Shown here piece by piece: positions 9,183 to 17,937 of a stretch of DNA of 64,000 bases. The DNA is from Desulfobulbus propionicus (GTDB lineage Bacteria; Desulfobacterota; Desulfobulbia; Desulfobulbales; Desulfobulbaceae), in assembly GCA_002748735.1 (NCBI GenBank), contig PDTC01000022.1, positions 1-64,000 on the forward strand. Direction: 5' to 3'. The notes under the pieces are model-generated. The model saw only the letters and a program-made list of their open reading frames with translations, made no database searches and was not told where the DNA came from. The position numbers were made by a program, and so were the translations under genes. How positions within the stretch are numbered: position 1 is the first letter of the stretch; each line of letters opens with the position of its first letter.

Positions 9183-9273
9183 GATTCCTGCGCAGGTCGT
9201 GGTGAACAGCCTTGCCATGGGCAAAGGAAAAGAGCGTTTCAGCAAACATGCTGTCAGGCGAGAATTTTATCGT

Positions 9274-9302
9274 TTGTTTTCGTCAGATTCAACTGCTATG
9301 AT
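9274..9302 (+). promoter_or_regulatory. Candidate sigma-70 promoter of the cobalamin operon
   Basis: TTGTTT (9274-9279), a 17-nt spacer and TATGAT (9297-9302) lie about 160 bp ahead of cobC. I looked for a cobalamin riboswitch in the leader and could not find a B12 box or the expected helices. Confidence 0.45.
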
Positions 9303-9463
9303 ACACCCCTCTGTGTTTGGGTGGTGACGGGTGCTCCTCCCTCACTTCAGAGGGGCCAGGACAGTTGGGCAAGGCTTGGTCATCGGTTGTTCAGGCCTTG
9401 CAGGGATCAAGTCGTCTGTATCCTTGACGTAATACCTTAAGGACGCGACAGCACAGGTTGTTC

Positions 9464-10042
9464 ATGAAACGTATTTACCTGATTCGCCATGCACCGACCA
9501 GTGCTGCGGCCGGGGTCCTGCTTGGCGCCACAGATCTGGATGTTGATCCGGCTCGTCTCCACCTGGCTGACCGGCTCGTCGACCAGCTGCCTGCCAGGGC
9601 CCGTGTCCTCTGCAGTCCTTTACGGCGGGCCCGCCAGACCTGTGAGCGGTTAGGGCTTGGCGGCTCTGGCCAGGTGGAATATACAGATGATCTGCGCGAG
9701 ATTGATTTTGGCCATTGGGAGGAGAGGAGTTTTGCAGATATTTCCGGCAAAGACCCTGAAGCCGTGGCCCGCTGGTCTGCCGATCCCCAGGGGTTTTGTT
9801 TTCCAGGAGGCGAATCGATCCGTGCCTTTACTGCGCGGATCCAGCGCTGCTGTGCAGCCCTGGAGGGTGGTGGCGAAGACGATATTATCCTGGTCAGCCA
9901 CGGCGGCCCTCTCCGCGCCTTGATTGCCGCCATGCTCCGCCTCCCCTCTGAAGCTTCTCTGCTTTTCCAGGTGAAGCACTGCCGGCTCGGCATTGTCCAC
10001 CTCCATGATCAGGGTGGTGTGCTTGTCGGCCTGAATCTCTGA
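9464..10042 (+). CDS. cobC: Histidine phosphatase, probable alpha-ribazole phosphatase
   Basis: 192 residues. Cytoplasmic phosphoglycerate-mutase-fold phosphatase, expected to remove phosphate from alpha-ribazole 5'-phosphate (or adenosylcobalamin 5'-phosphate) in nucleotide-loop assembly. The catalytic motif LIRHAPTS sits at residues 6-13 (phosphohistidine H9). A second histidine is in VSHGGPLRA. The ATG at 9464 fits the family better than the TTG two codons earlier. It opens the late cobalamin operon, followed after 3 nt by cobU, and this neighbourhood is what narrows the broad family to CobC. Confidence 0.85.
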   Translation: MKRIYLIRHAPTSAAAGVLLGATDLDVDPARLHLADRLVDQLPARARVLCSPLRRARQTCERLGLGGSGQVEYTDDLREIDFGHWEERSFADISGKDPEAVARWSADPQGFCFPGGESIRAFTARIQRCCAALEGGGEDDIILVSHGGPLRALIAAMLRLPSEASLLFQVKHCRLGIVHLHDQGGVLVGLNL

Positions 10043-10045
10043 GCA

Positions 10046-10588
10046 ATGGCATCCTCCATCCTCATCACCGGCGGCTGCCGTTCCGGAAAGACCGCGTATG
10101 CCATGCAGCTGGCCAGGGGCTATGGCGGTCCGCTGGTCTACATTGCCACCAGCCCCCGAAGCAGCGACCCGGAGATGCTGCGGCGTATCAAGGCGCACCA
10201 GGCCGAGCGGGCCAGCAGCGCCTGGCAGACCATTGAAGAGGAGCGTGATCTGTGCGCTGCGGTCAGGCAGTGTCCTGCTGGGGCAACGGTGCTGATTGAC
10301 TGCCTTACCCTTTGGCTGAGTAACAGCATGTATTATGCTGAAAAAGAAGGTCTTTTGATGGATGAATCCAACGTGGTCCAGGCCTGCGAGCAGTTGTACA
10401 GGGCCATAAACCTCCACAGTGGTGTTGTGCTCATGGTCACCAATGAGGTCGGCCTGGGTATTGTCCCGGACAATCCGGTTGCCAGGCGATTCCGTGACCT
10501 GGCTGGTCGCTGTAATCAGCATATTGCCCGCTGCGCTGAACAGGTGATATTGATGAGCTGCGGGCTTCCTCTGCGTCTTAAAGGATGA
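10046..10588 (+). CDS. cobU: Adenosylcobinamide kinase / adenosylcobinamide-phosphate guanylyltransferase
   Basis: 180 residues, the normal length. Phosphorylates adenosylcobinamide and then transfers GMP from GTP, making AdoCbi-GDP. The Walker A loop GGCRSGKT begins at about residue 9. The CobU signature LIDCLTLWLSN and the segment TNEVGLGIVPDNPVARRFRDL are intact. It lies 3 nt after cobC and 4 nt before cobT, so the genes are almost surely one transcript. Product AdoCbi-GDP is the substrate of CobS two genes on. Confidence 0.95.
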   Translation: MASSILITGGCRSGKTAYAMQLARGYGGPLVYIATSPRSSDPEMLRRIKAHQAERASSAWQTIEEERDLCAAVRQCPAGATVLIDCLTLWLSNSMYYAEKEGLLMDESNVVQACEQLYRAINLHSGVVLMVTNEVGLGIVPDNPVARRFRDLAGRCNQHIARCAEQVILMSCGLPLRLKG

Positions 10589-10592
10589 TGCC

Positions 10593-11672
10593 ATGTCCTC
10601 AGAAGGTCTCGGTTTTCTCGAAGCGGTGTATCGAAAAATTTTTCCCCAGGATACTGTGTGCCGCGAGCAGGCGACAGCGAGGCTGGAACGGCTTGCCATG
10701 CCGCAATGGGCCTTGGGTGACCTCCTTGACCTTGCCGTTGATCTGGCCGGGATGACCGCCAGCCTTGACCCGCCTGTGGAACGTCAACAGGTCGTTGTCA
10801 TGGTGGGAGACCATGGTGTTACTGCCGAAGGTGTCTCCCTCTATCCGGCCGAGGTAACCGCGCAGATGGTGGCCAGTTTTCTCCATGGTGGCGCCGCAAT
10901 AAACGTCCTGGCCAGGCAGGCTGGTGCTGGGGTCACGGTGGTCGATATGGGCGCGGCTGAAGACCTTGGTGATGGCAGCGGCCAGGGGACACTTATCAGG
11001 AAAAAAATCGCCCGGGGCACCGCAAACATGGTCAACGGGCCTGCCATGACCAGGAGTCAGGCTGTCATGGCCGTGGAGGCAGGGGTTGAGGTTGCCGAAC
11101 TGCTTGCGCCGACAACTGACCTTTTTGGCACCGGGGACATGGGGATCGGCAATACCACTCCAAGTGCAGCAATCGCCTCGGTGCTTACCGGCAGGCCAGT
11201 GGCTGAAGTGGCCGGCCCTGGCACAGGCCTTGACACCGCCGGTATCAACAGGAAGATCCAGGTGATCGAACAGGCGATTGCCTGCAATCGTCCTGATGCG
11301 GCTGACGGTCTCGATGTTCTCGCCAAGGTCGGAGGCTACGAGATTGCCGGTATTGCCGGGCTGATACTTGGCGCTGCCAGGCACCGCAAGCCTGTGGTGG
11401 TTGACGGGTTTATCTCCACAGCCGGGGCCCTGATCGCCTGTTCCCTCGAGCCAATTGTCCGCGATTTTATCATCTGCGCCCACCTCTCCAGGGAACCGGG
11501 TCACAGGTATATGCAGGAGAAACTTGGTAAAACGCCGCTGCTCGACCTGAACATGCGTCTCGGCGAGGGTACTGGTGCTGCCCTGGCCATGCCCCTCGTC
11601 TCTGCGGCCAAGGCCATCCTCACTGAGATGGCGACCTTTGACGAGGCCGGAGTTTCCGGGAAAACCCCCTGA
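10593..11672 (+). CDS. cobT: Nicotinate-nucleotide--dimethylbenzimidazole phosphoribosyltransferase
   Basis: 359 residues. Activates the lower-ligand base (dimethylbenzimidazole or another benzimidazole/purine) to its alpha-ribotide using nicotinate mononucleotide. Signatures include MVGDHGVTAEGVS, GDMGIGNTTPSAAI and, near the C-terminus, MRLGEGTGAALA with the expected catalytic Glu. No bluB or bza genes are visible nearby, so the lower ligand cannot be predicted. It lies between cobU and cobS with gaps of only a few nucleotides. Confidence 0.96.
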   Translation: MSSEGLGFLEAVYRKIFPQDTVCREQATARLERLAMPQWALGDLLDLAVDLAGMTASLDPPVERQQVVVMVGDHGVTAEGVSLYPAEVTAQMVASFLHGGAAINVLARQAGAGVTVVDMGAAEDLGDGSGQGTLIRKKIARGTANMVNGPAMTRSQAVMAVEAGVEVAELLAPTTDLFGTGDMGIGNTTPSAAIASVLTGRPVAEVAGPGTGLDTAGINRKIQVIEQAIACNRPDAADGLDVLAKVGGYEIAGIAGLILGAARHRKPVVVDGFISTAGALIACSLEPIVRDFIICAHLSREPGHRYMQEKLGKTPLLDLNMRLGEGTGAALAMPLVSAAKAILTEMATFDEAGVSGKTP

Positions 11673-11677
11673 GTGCC

Positions 11678-12415
11678 GTGAAAGACCTGTTGACTGCACT
11701 TGGCTTTCTCACAGTGCTGCCAGTTCCACAAACCGCAGCAGAGAACCGGGAGATGGCCGGTGCTCCCCGGTGGTTCATGGTGGTCGGCCTACTCATCGGC
11801 TGCCTGCTGGCACCGCTGGCCCTGGCCCTCTATACCCTGCTGCCGGCAGGCCCTGCAGCAGTGCTTGTTGTTGCTGCCCTGCTGGCTGTTTCCGGGGGGC
11901 TCCACCTCGATGGCCTGGTGGACAGTGCTGACGGCCTGTGCAGTGTCCGGGAGCGTCAGCGAATGTTGGCAATTATGCGGGACAGCCGCATTGGCGCCAT
12001 GGGTGCCATCGCTCTTGTCATGGTTCTTGCTCTGAAGATGGCCTGCCTGGCCGAGCTGCACGCAGGCCAGGCCGCTGTTGCGGTTTTTCTCGCTCCTGCT
12101 GCCGGCCGGCTGGCAATGCTTGCCTGTATGGTTATTCTTCCCTATGCCCGCCCAGAAGGGGGGCTGGCAACCCTGTTCTATCCCGGTGCCAGCCTGCTCG
12201 TCCTTGGCAGCAATGGCATGGTCTTTTGTCTGCTCTGCCTGCTCCTGCTCGGCCCGGGCAGTGGTCTGCCCCTGTTGCTCTCTGTTGCTGTTACCCTGCT
12301 CTTTGTCCGGCTGTGCAGGGGCAGACTGGGTGGCGCCACAGGTGATACCCTGGGTGCGGCCTGTGAACTTGGCGAGGCAGCATTTCTCTGCGGCCTCCTC
12401 CTTCTGTGGAGTTGA
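11678..12415 (+). CDS. cobS: Adenosylcobinamide-GDP ribazoletransferase (cobalamin synthase)
   Basis: 245 residues. Integral membrane enzyme joining AdoCbi-GDP and alpha-ribazole (phosphate), the last assembly step of the nucleotide loop. It is very hydrophobic with several predicted membrane helices. The acidic family motifs LHLDGLVDSADGL and MRDSRIGAMGA are clear. The start is GTG at 11678, 5 nt after the cobT stop; the stop at 12413-12415 leaves 2 nt before the fused cobD-cobQ gene. Confidence 0.94.
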   Translation: MKDLLTALGFLTVLPVPQTAAENREMAGAPRWFMVVGLLIGCLLAPLALALYTLLPAGPAAVLVVAALLAVSGGLHLDGLVDSADGLCSVRERQRMLAIMRDSRIGAMGAIALVMVLALKMACLAELHAGQAAVAVFLAPAAGRLAMLACMVILPYARPEGGLATLFYPGASLLVLGSNGMVFCLLCLLLLGPGSGLPLLLSVAVTLLFVRLCRGRLGGATGDTLGAACELGEAAFLCGLLLLWS

Positions 12416-12417
12416 TC

Positions 12418-15003
12418 ATGGTAGCAGGGCATGGTGGCAATGTCTGGCAGACGGCCCGCACCCTTGGGGTAAGGCCTGATGAGCTACTTGATTTTTCCGC
12501 AAGCATCAATCCCCTGGGCCAGCCATCCGCGCTTCGGCGGGTCCTGCTTGACCAGCTCGGTCTCCTCCAGCACTACCCAGACCCGGATGGTGACCAGGCC
12601 ATGGCAGCACTGGAGACCTTCACCGGTCTACAACGCTCTCAGCTTGTCCTGGGCAATGGCACTTCAGCGCTGCTCTTTGCCCTGACCCGCGAGCTTGCCT
12701 GCTCCCGGGCCCTTATCGTGTCGCCGGGCTATATTGACTATCGGACGGCAAGCTCCAGGGCCGGCCTGGAAATCTGTTGCATGGTTCTTGGTGAAGAGCA
12801 GGGGTTTTGTCTGGATACCAGGCGACTGGCCAGGGTGTGCAGACCAGGTGACCTGGTGTTTATCGGCCAGCCCAATAACCCCACCGGAACCATGGTGGAG
12901 CGTTGCCGCCTCCTCGAGCTCTGCGCTGCCCATCCCCGGACCTGGTTTGTCGTTGACGAGGCCTTTGCCGGGTTTGTCGAGCAGTACAGCTCTGTTGCCG
13001 GTGAACTGGCCAATATCATCGTCCTTGCTTCACTGACCAAGCTCTACGCCATCCCCGGGCTGCGGCTTGGCTACCTGGCGGGTCCGGAACAGGTCTGTTC
13101 CGCTGTCCGCCGGCAGCTTGCCCCCTGGTCGGTGAACACCCTGGCCCAGGCAGCTGTTGTCACCTGTCTTGCTGACCGTGACTTTCAGCACAGGAGCGTT
13201 GTCCGGGTGCGAAAGCTCCGCGAGCAGCTCGAGGCCGGCCTTGACCGGCTGCAGCTCTTCACCCGTTTTCCCAGCAGCGCCAACTTTGTGCTCCTGAAAT
13301 TGCGCGCCGGCAAGGGCACGGCCGCTGCGCTTGCTGCCAGGCTGCTTGACCATGCCCGCATCATGATACGGCCCTGCGCCGACTATGACGGTCTTGATGG
13401 GCGATTTGTCAGGGTGGCGGTGAGGACCGAGGCGGAAAATCATCAGCTCCTCGAGGCCCTTGCCGCCTTGAACGCGACACCAGCGCCCCCTCGGGCAGGG
13501 ATCACTGGTAGAGGTGCCCGCCGGAGAACGCCTGCGGTGATGCTGCAGGGCACCGGCTCGGATGTTGGCAAGAGTGTACTTGCCGCTGGCCTGTGCCGGG
13601 TATTGCTCCAGGACGGGTTGCGGGTTGCGCCGTTCAAGGCCCAGAACATGTCGCTGAACTCCTTTGTCACCCTGGATGGCGGCGAGATGGGCAGGGCCCA
13701 GGTGGTGCAGGCGCAGGCCTGCCGCCTCGAACCGGATGTGCGCATGAACCCTGTTCTGCTCAAGCCTTCGACAGACACCGGTTCTCAGGTCATTGTCCTT
13801 GGCCGGCCTGTCGGCAACATGTCGGTGCGCGAGTACTTTCGCTACAAGCCGACTATCTGGCAGCGGATCAGGGCGACATATGACGAGCTTGCCAGTGAAG
13901 CTGACTGTATGGTACTGGAAGGCGCGGGCAGCGCCGGAGAGGTCAATCTCATGCGTGACGATATCGTCAACATGCCCATGGCAAGGCATGCCGGGGCTGC
14001 TGTCCTGCTGGTCGGTGATATTGACCGCGGTGGTGTGTACGCTGCCTTTATCGGCCACCATCAGGTGCTGTCCAAGGCTGACCAGTCCCTGCTTGGCGGC
14101 TTTATTGTCAACCGCTTTCGCGGTGCTGCCTCGCTGCTTGCCGAAGCACACGCCTATCTGGATGCTGCCACCGGGGTCCCGGTACTTGGCGTCGTTGAGT
14201 ACCTGGACAACCTTGACCTGCCCCAGGAGGACTCTGTCAACTTCAAGCGGGGAGTCTTTGATCAGGAGCGGCCCACAGGTAGGCATGTGGAGATTGCCCT
14301 GATTGACCTGCCCCATATTGCCAATTGCACTGATGCGACGCCACTCGGCAACGAGCCAGATGTCTGGCTTCGCCGGATCTGCCGGGTCGAAGAGCTGGAG
14401 CGGCCAGCCGCAGTGCTCCTGCCGGGCTCCAAGAATGTTATTGCTGACCTCGCCTACCTGCAGACAAGCGGGCTGGCCGCTCGGATTCGTGAGCTTGCCG
14501 GCTCAGCCTGTGAGATCGTCGGTATCTGCGGCGGGTATCAGATGCTGGGCCAGCGCATCGAAGACCCCCATGGTATCGAGGGCGAGCCAGGGCGCTGGTG
14601 CGAGGGGCTTGGTCTCCTGGATATCACCACTGCCCTTGGTCGTGAGAAACAGCTGGTCAGGCGGGAGGGCGTTCACTGTGCAAGCGGCACCCGGGTCACC
14701 GGCTATGAGATCCATCACGGCGTCAGCAGCGGCGGCGCTGCACCGCTGTTTATGTTTGCCCAGGGGGCAGCCTGCGGCAGTGCCGATGCTGAGGAGCGTA
14801 TTTGGGGCGCGTATCTCCATGGCATGTTTGACAGCGATGCGTTTCGGCATCATTTTATCGAACGACTGCGGCAGCGACAGGGGCTGCTGCGGTTTGACAG
14901 ACCTCGACCCGGCTATGATATCGAACCGGCACTGGACCGGCTCGCCGATGTCCTGCGCCAGCGCCTGGACCTCGCCAAAATATACGCGTTGATGGGGCTG
15001 TGA
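12418..15003 (+). CDS. Fusion: threonine-phosphate decarboxylase (CobD) + cobyric acid synthase (CobQ)
   Basis: 861 residues. Residues ~1-350 are a PLP-dependent fold-type I enzyme like CobD, which decarboxylates L-threonine phosphate to the aminopropanol phosphate linker. The PLP lysine is in LTKLYAIPGLRLGYL. Residues ~370-861 are CobQ/CbiP, which amidates four carboxylates of the corrin ring. They carry the P-loop-like GTGSDVGKS, FKAQNMSLNS, a glutaminase nucleophile in GICGGYQM and the histidine motif YEIHHG. A linker of about 20 residues rich in Pro/Arg joins them, and no stop or frameshift separates the halves. ATG 12418 follows TGGAG; the stop overlaps the cbiB start (TGATG). Confidence 0.93.
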   Translation: MVAGHGGNVWQTARTLGVRPDELLDFSASINPLGQPSALRRVLLDQLGLLQHYPDPDGDQAMAALETFTGLQRSQLVLGNGTSALLFALTRELACSRALIVSPGYIDYRTASSRAGLEICCMVLGEEQGFCLDTRRLARVCRPGDLVFIGQPNNPTGTMVERCRLLELCAAHPRTWFVVDEAFAGFVEQYSSVAGELANIIVLASLTKLYAIPGLRLGYLAGPEQVCSAVRRQLAPWSVNTLAQAAVVTCLADRDFQHRSVVRVRKLREQLEAGLDRLQLFTRFPSSANFVLLKLRAGKGTAAALAARLLDHARIMIRPCADYDGLDGRFVRVAVRTEAENHQLLEALAALNATPAPPRAGITGRGARRRTPAVMLQGTGSDVGKSVLAAGLCRVLLQDGLRVAPFKAQNMSLNSFVTLDGGEMGRAQVVQAQACRLEPDVRMNPVLLKPSTDTGSQVIVLGRPVGNMSVREYFRYKPTIWQRIRATYDELASEADCMVLEGAGSAGEVNLMRDDIVNMPMARHAGAAVLLVGDIDRGGVYAAFIGHHQVLSKADQSLLGGFIVNRFRGAASLLAEAHAYLDAATGVPVLGVVEYLDNLDLPQEDSVNFKRGVFDQERPTGRHVEIALIDLPHIANCTDATPLGNEPDVWLRRICRVEELERPAAVLLPGSKNVIADLAYLQTSGLAARIRELAGSACEIVGICGGYQMLGQRIEDPHGIEGEPGRWCEGLGLLDITTALGREKQLVRREGVHCASGTRVTGYEIHHGVSSGGAAPLFMFAQGAACGSADAEERIWGAYLHGMFDSDAFRHHFIERLRQRQGLLRFDRPRPGYDIEPALDRLADVLRQRLDLAKIYALMGL

Positions 15004-16007
15004 TGATCTTTGCCGGTGCTGTGCTTCTGGCGGTCCTTCTTGACCAGCTGGTTGGTGATCCGCTGGGGCGGCGGCACCCGGTGGTACTGATTGGCTGGCT
15101 TGGCAGCCGTGCCGAAGCCTTGTTCAGGCTGCTCTTTTCCAGAACCCGGCTTGCTGGCTGTGCAAGTGTTGCTTTGGTACTCTCCGGGACAACGGCACTG
15201 TCGGTGCTGCCGCTTGTGGTCCTGTACAGGATAGCGCCCCATCTTGCAGACCTTGCCGCCATCATCCTGCTGTCAACCTGCCTGGCATGCCGCAGCCTGG
15301 ATGAGCATGCCAGGGCAGTGCATGCCGCGCTTGTCGATCATCCCGGTGAACTGGCAGAAGCACGGGAGCGGGTTGGCATGATAGTAGGCCGGGAAACAGC
15401 GGCCATGGATGAAGGCGCGGTTATCCGGGCCTGTGTGGAAAGTGTTGCCGAAAACATGTCTGATGGTGTTATTGCCCCGCTCTTCTGGGCAGCTGTCAGC
15501 GCTGCTGTTACTGTGGAGGTGGCTCCTGAAATGACCCTGGCTGGCGGCGCTGTCGGCGCCCTGCTCTATAAGGCGGTGAACACCATGGACTCGATGTTCG
15601 GGTATAAGGATGACCGGTATGTGGAGTTTGGCTGTTGCGCAGCAAGACTTGACGATCTGATCAATCTGGTGCCGGCCCGGCTGAGCGGCCTGTTACTCGT
15701 CGCGGTTGCCGCCTTTGTCGGTCGAGGGTCTGCGGCCTGGAGGACGCTTGTCCGCGATCACCGCGCCCATGCCAGTCCCAATGCTGGGTATCCTGAGGCT
15801 GCCATGGCCGGGGCTCTTGGCATCGAGCTGGGCGGCCCGGCGGTCTATTTTGGCCGCGTCTTTGAAAAACCGACCCTGGGCACCGCGGAACAGCCGCCCG
15901 CACCCGGGCATATCCTTAAGGCCTGTCAGTATATGCGCTGCGGGTCTCTGTGGTTTTCAGCAGTCCTTGCCGGGGTGTTTTTCCTGGCTGCCCTATGGGG
16001 TGCCTGA
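15003..16007 (+). CDS. cbiB: Adenosylcobinamide-phosphate synthase
   Basis: 334 residues. Membrane enzyme that attaches aminopropanol phosphate (product of the CobD half just upstream) to cobyric acid (product of the CobQ half). The N-terminus LLDQLVGDPLGRRHPVVLIGWL is the family signature. RETAAMDEGAVIRACVESVAENMSDG and NTMDSMFGYKDDRY are also diagnostic. Several hydrophobic segments are present. Its ATG overlaps the upstream stop; a GTG one codon earlier is an alternative start. It is the last gene of the operon; no clear terminator follows. Confidence 0.96.
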   Translation: MIFAGAVLLAVLLDQLVGDPLGRRHPVVLIGWLGSRAEALFRLLFSRTRLAGCASVALVLSGTTALSVLPLVVLYRIAPHLADLAAIILLSTCLACRSLDEHARAVHAALVDHPGELAEARERVGMIVGRETAAMDEGAVIRACVESVAENMSDGVIAPLFWAAVSAAVTVEVAPEMTLAGGAVGALLYKAVNTMDSMFGYKDDRYVEFGCCAARLDDLINLVPARLSGLLLVAVAAFVGRGSAAWRTLVRDHRAHASPNAGYPEAAMAGALGIELGGPAVYFGRVFEKPTLGTAEQPPAPGHILKACQYMRCGSLWFSAVLAGVFFLAALWGA

Positions 16008-16098
16008 TTTTTTTATAGAAATCAAGATGTTACCCAGTATTCTTTCAGAGAGACGGCCGGCGGCAGTATTTTTTCTGTGAACTGGGGCAGGTCAGAGA

Positions 16099-16126
16099 TA
16101 GACATTGCCGAAATCGCTCTTATACT
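16099..16126 (+). promoter_or_regulatory. Candidate sigma-70 promoter of the DnaJ-like gene
   Basis: TAGACA (16099-16104) and TATACT (16121-16126), each five of six matches to consensus, are separated by 16 nt and lie about 45 bp before the start codon. I saw no sigma-32 type heat-shock box. Confidence 0.5.
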
Positions 16127-16169
16127 TGTAGCAACAGCTTATCCCTGAAAATGTTGCCCGAAAACAACG

Positions 16170-17105
16170 ATGAACTATTACGAAGAACTTGGCATTGCCA
16201 AAAACGCTTCCAGCGCAGAGATCAAGAAGGCCTACCGCAAACTTGCCCTCAAGTACCATCCGGACAAAAACCCGGACAACGCAGAGGCTGAGGCCCGTTT
16301 TAAAAAAATCAGCGAGGCCTATGCGGTGCTCTCTGACCCGCAGAAGCGCAAGCAGTACGATACCTTTGGTGATGCCGGCTTTCGCCAGCGATATTCCCAG
16401 GAAGATATCTTCCGGGGATTTGATCTCAACGATATCCTGCGACAGTTCGGCTTTGGTGGTGGCGCCTTCAGGACAGGTTCTTTTAGAACCTTTGGCGGCC
16501 AAAGTGGTTCACCCTTTGATACCATGTTCGGCTCCATGGGGGGCGGCTGCAGTAGTGGTGGCTGTGGCTCCTCTGCCTCGGCCAAGGGGCAGGATCTCAC
16601 CTACGGGCTCACCGTCAGCCTCGAAGAGGTGCTGACCGGTTCGGAAAAGACCATCGGCCTTCGCCATAACGGCAGCCTGCAGAACGTTTCCGTCAAGGTT
16701 CCCAAAGGTATTGAGGCCGGCAAGCGCCTGAGGCTGTCAGGCAAAGGGGCACCTTCTTCGTCCGGCGGCGCTCCCGGAGACCTGTACCTCAAGGTCACCG
16801 TGGCCGAGCACCCTGTTTTCGTGCGCGATGGCGATGACCTTATCATGGAGCGACGTATCCCTTTCAGTCAGGCCTGTCTTGGCACTAGTGTCGAAGTTGA
16901 GACACTGGAGGGAAAACGGTTCAATGTCAAGGTCCCTGCCGGGGTACAGCAGGAGGCCAAACTACGGATCAAGGGCTATGGCCTGCCTTCCGGCCCTATT
17001 GGTTCCCGGGGCGATCTCTACGTAAAAATTGCGGTACAGATTCCCAGGCAGTTGACCAGTGAACAGCAGGAGCTGATCGCTTCACTGGCCGACCAGGGGC
17101 TGTAG
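16170..17105 (+). CDS. DnaJ-family co-chaperone, CbpA (type B) class
   Basis: 311 residues. Stimulates the ATPase of a DnaK partner and binds substrate. The J domain occupies about 1-68 with the HPDKN motif. A Gly/Phe/Ser-rich linker follows ([17 protein letters not shown]...[12 protein letters not shown]), then the two DnaJ C-terminal beta domains and a short dimerisation end. The four CxxCxGxG zinc repeats of classical DnaJ are absent, so it is CbpA-like. The gene appears monocistronic with its own promoter. Confidence 0.9.
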   Translation: MNYYEELGIAKNASSAEIKKAYRKLALKYHPDKNPDNAEAEARFKKISEAYAVLSDPQKRKQYDTFGDAGFRQRYSQEDIFRGFDLNDILRQFGFGGGAFRTGSFRTFGGQSGSPFDTMFGSMGGGCSSGGCGSSASAKGQDLTYGLTVSLEEVLTGSEKTIGLRHNGSLQNVSVKVPKGIEAGKRLRLSGKGAPSSSGGAPGDLYLKVTVAEHPVFVRDGDDLIMERRIPFSQACLGTSVEVETLEGKRFNVKVPAGVQQEAKLRIKGYGLPSGPIGSRGDLYVKIAVQIPRQLTSEQQELIASLADQGL

Positions 17106-17310
17106 GGCGGCTGTGGCCCTGATTGTCTGCTTCTTTTCTGATATCTGATAAACAGGTATTTGCCGAAGAACCGAAAAAGGCCTTTTCCGATGTCCATTGC
17201 TTGTGCATCAACTAATGGATATTGTGTCGTTACTGTAGGCCTCTTGAGAATTTCTTTCAAAAAAACCTTCTCAGCGTACCTTTTTAAAGGTATAGTCGTC
17301 CTGCCTTCGT

Positions 17311-17397
17311 CTTAATCTTTTCGGAAAGTTGTCCTCTCTTCGTCTTAATCTTTACGGAAAGTTGGCCTATGTTAACCTGAATCTTTACGGAAAAAGT
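17311..17397. repeat. Three 33-bp-period direct repeats before the PilZ gene
   Basis: A ~20-bp motif, consensus CTTAATCTTTACGGAAAGTT, starts at 17311, 17344 and 17377. The period is exactly 33 bp (about three helical turns), and the last copy touches the start codon at 17398. The period is also 11 codons, so in the extended upstream frame it would encode a repeated NLYGK peptide. Either stacked protein-binding sites or a repeat within the leader. Confidence 0.75.
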
Positions 17398-17805
17398 ATG
17401 GGAACTGCTTATCCTCCAGCGATCACGCGTGAAAAACGAAAACATAACCGGGTTACTTTTACCCGCACTGTCAAGCTTACCGAGAGGCAGGGGAGAGTCT
17501 CTGCTCATCGGGCCAGAAATCTCAGCCTTGGAGGTTTGTATCTGGAAGGTAGCGCCAACGTCAGCCGAGATGAGCGATGTCAGGTAATGCTCAGCGAGAC
17601 CGGCATTCATGCGACCATGCTCCTCTATTTTGATGCCATCGTCACTCGCGTTGACGCCGAAGGAGTCGCTGTTACCTTCTGCTCCATGGAAGAAGATGCC
17701 TATATGTTTCTTCAGACAATGCTGCTCTATTCAAGTGACGACCCGCTTGGCGTTGTCGCTGAATTTCTCGAGGATTTTCCCAAAACCCGTCCTGATTTCA
17801 CCTGA
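17398..17805 (+). CDS. PilZ domain protein (probable c-di-GMP receptor)
   Basis: About 135 residues. The c-di-GMP-binding signature is present as an arginine cluster (REKRKHNR, about 11-18) followed by NLSLGGLYL, a variant of (D/N)xSxxG. The domain fills nearly the whole protein, so it may work by binding a partner. The ATG at 17398 is chosen; an in-frame start at 17329 would add residues encoded by the 33-bp repeats. It is monocistronic between dnaJ-like and mla genes. Target process unknown; pilC lies 26 kb away in the window. Confidence 0.82.
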   Translation: MGTAYPPAITREKRKHNRVTFTRTVKLTERQGRVSAHRARNLSLGGLYLEGSANVSRDERCQVMLSETGIHATMLLYFDAIVTRVDAEGVAVTFCSMEEDAYMFLQTMLLYSSDDPLGVVAEFLEDFPKTRPDFT

Positions 17806-17937
17806 GCCAGGACTACCTTGATGCCTTTTTTTCGTGCATCATTAAAAAGAGTTCTATAGTATATCACCAGGTTTTGCGATACAGGCCATGACCTACAAAC
17901 TGGCCACCTTGTCCTGCCAATAAGCAACGAGCTGCTT

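Noticed and set aside
9246-9463. Cobalamin riboswitch ahead of cobC
   Set aside because: I could not find a B12 box or the conserved helices in the leader.
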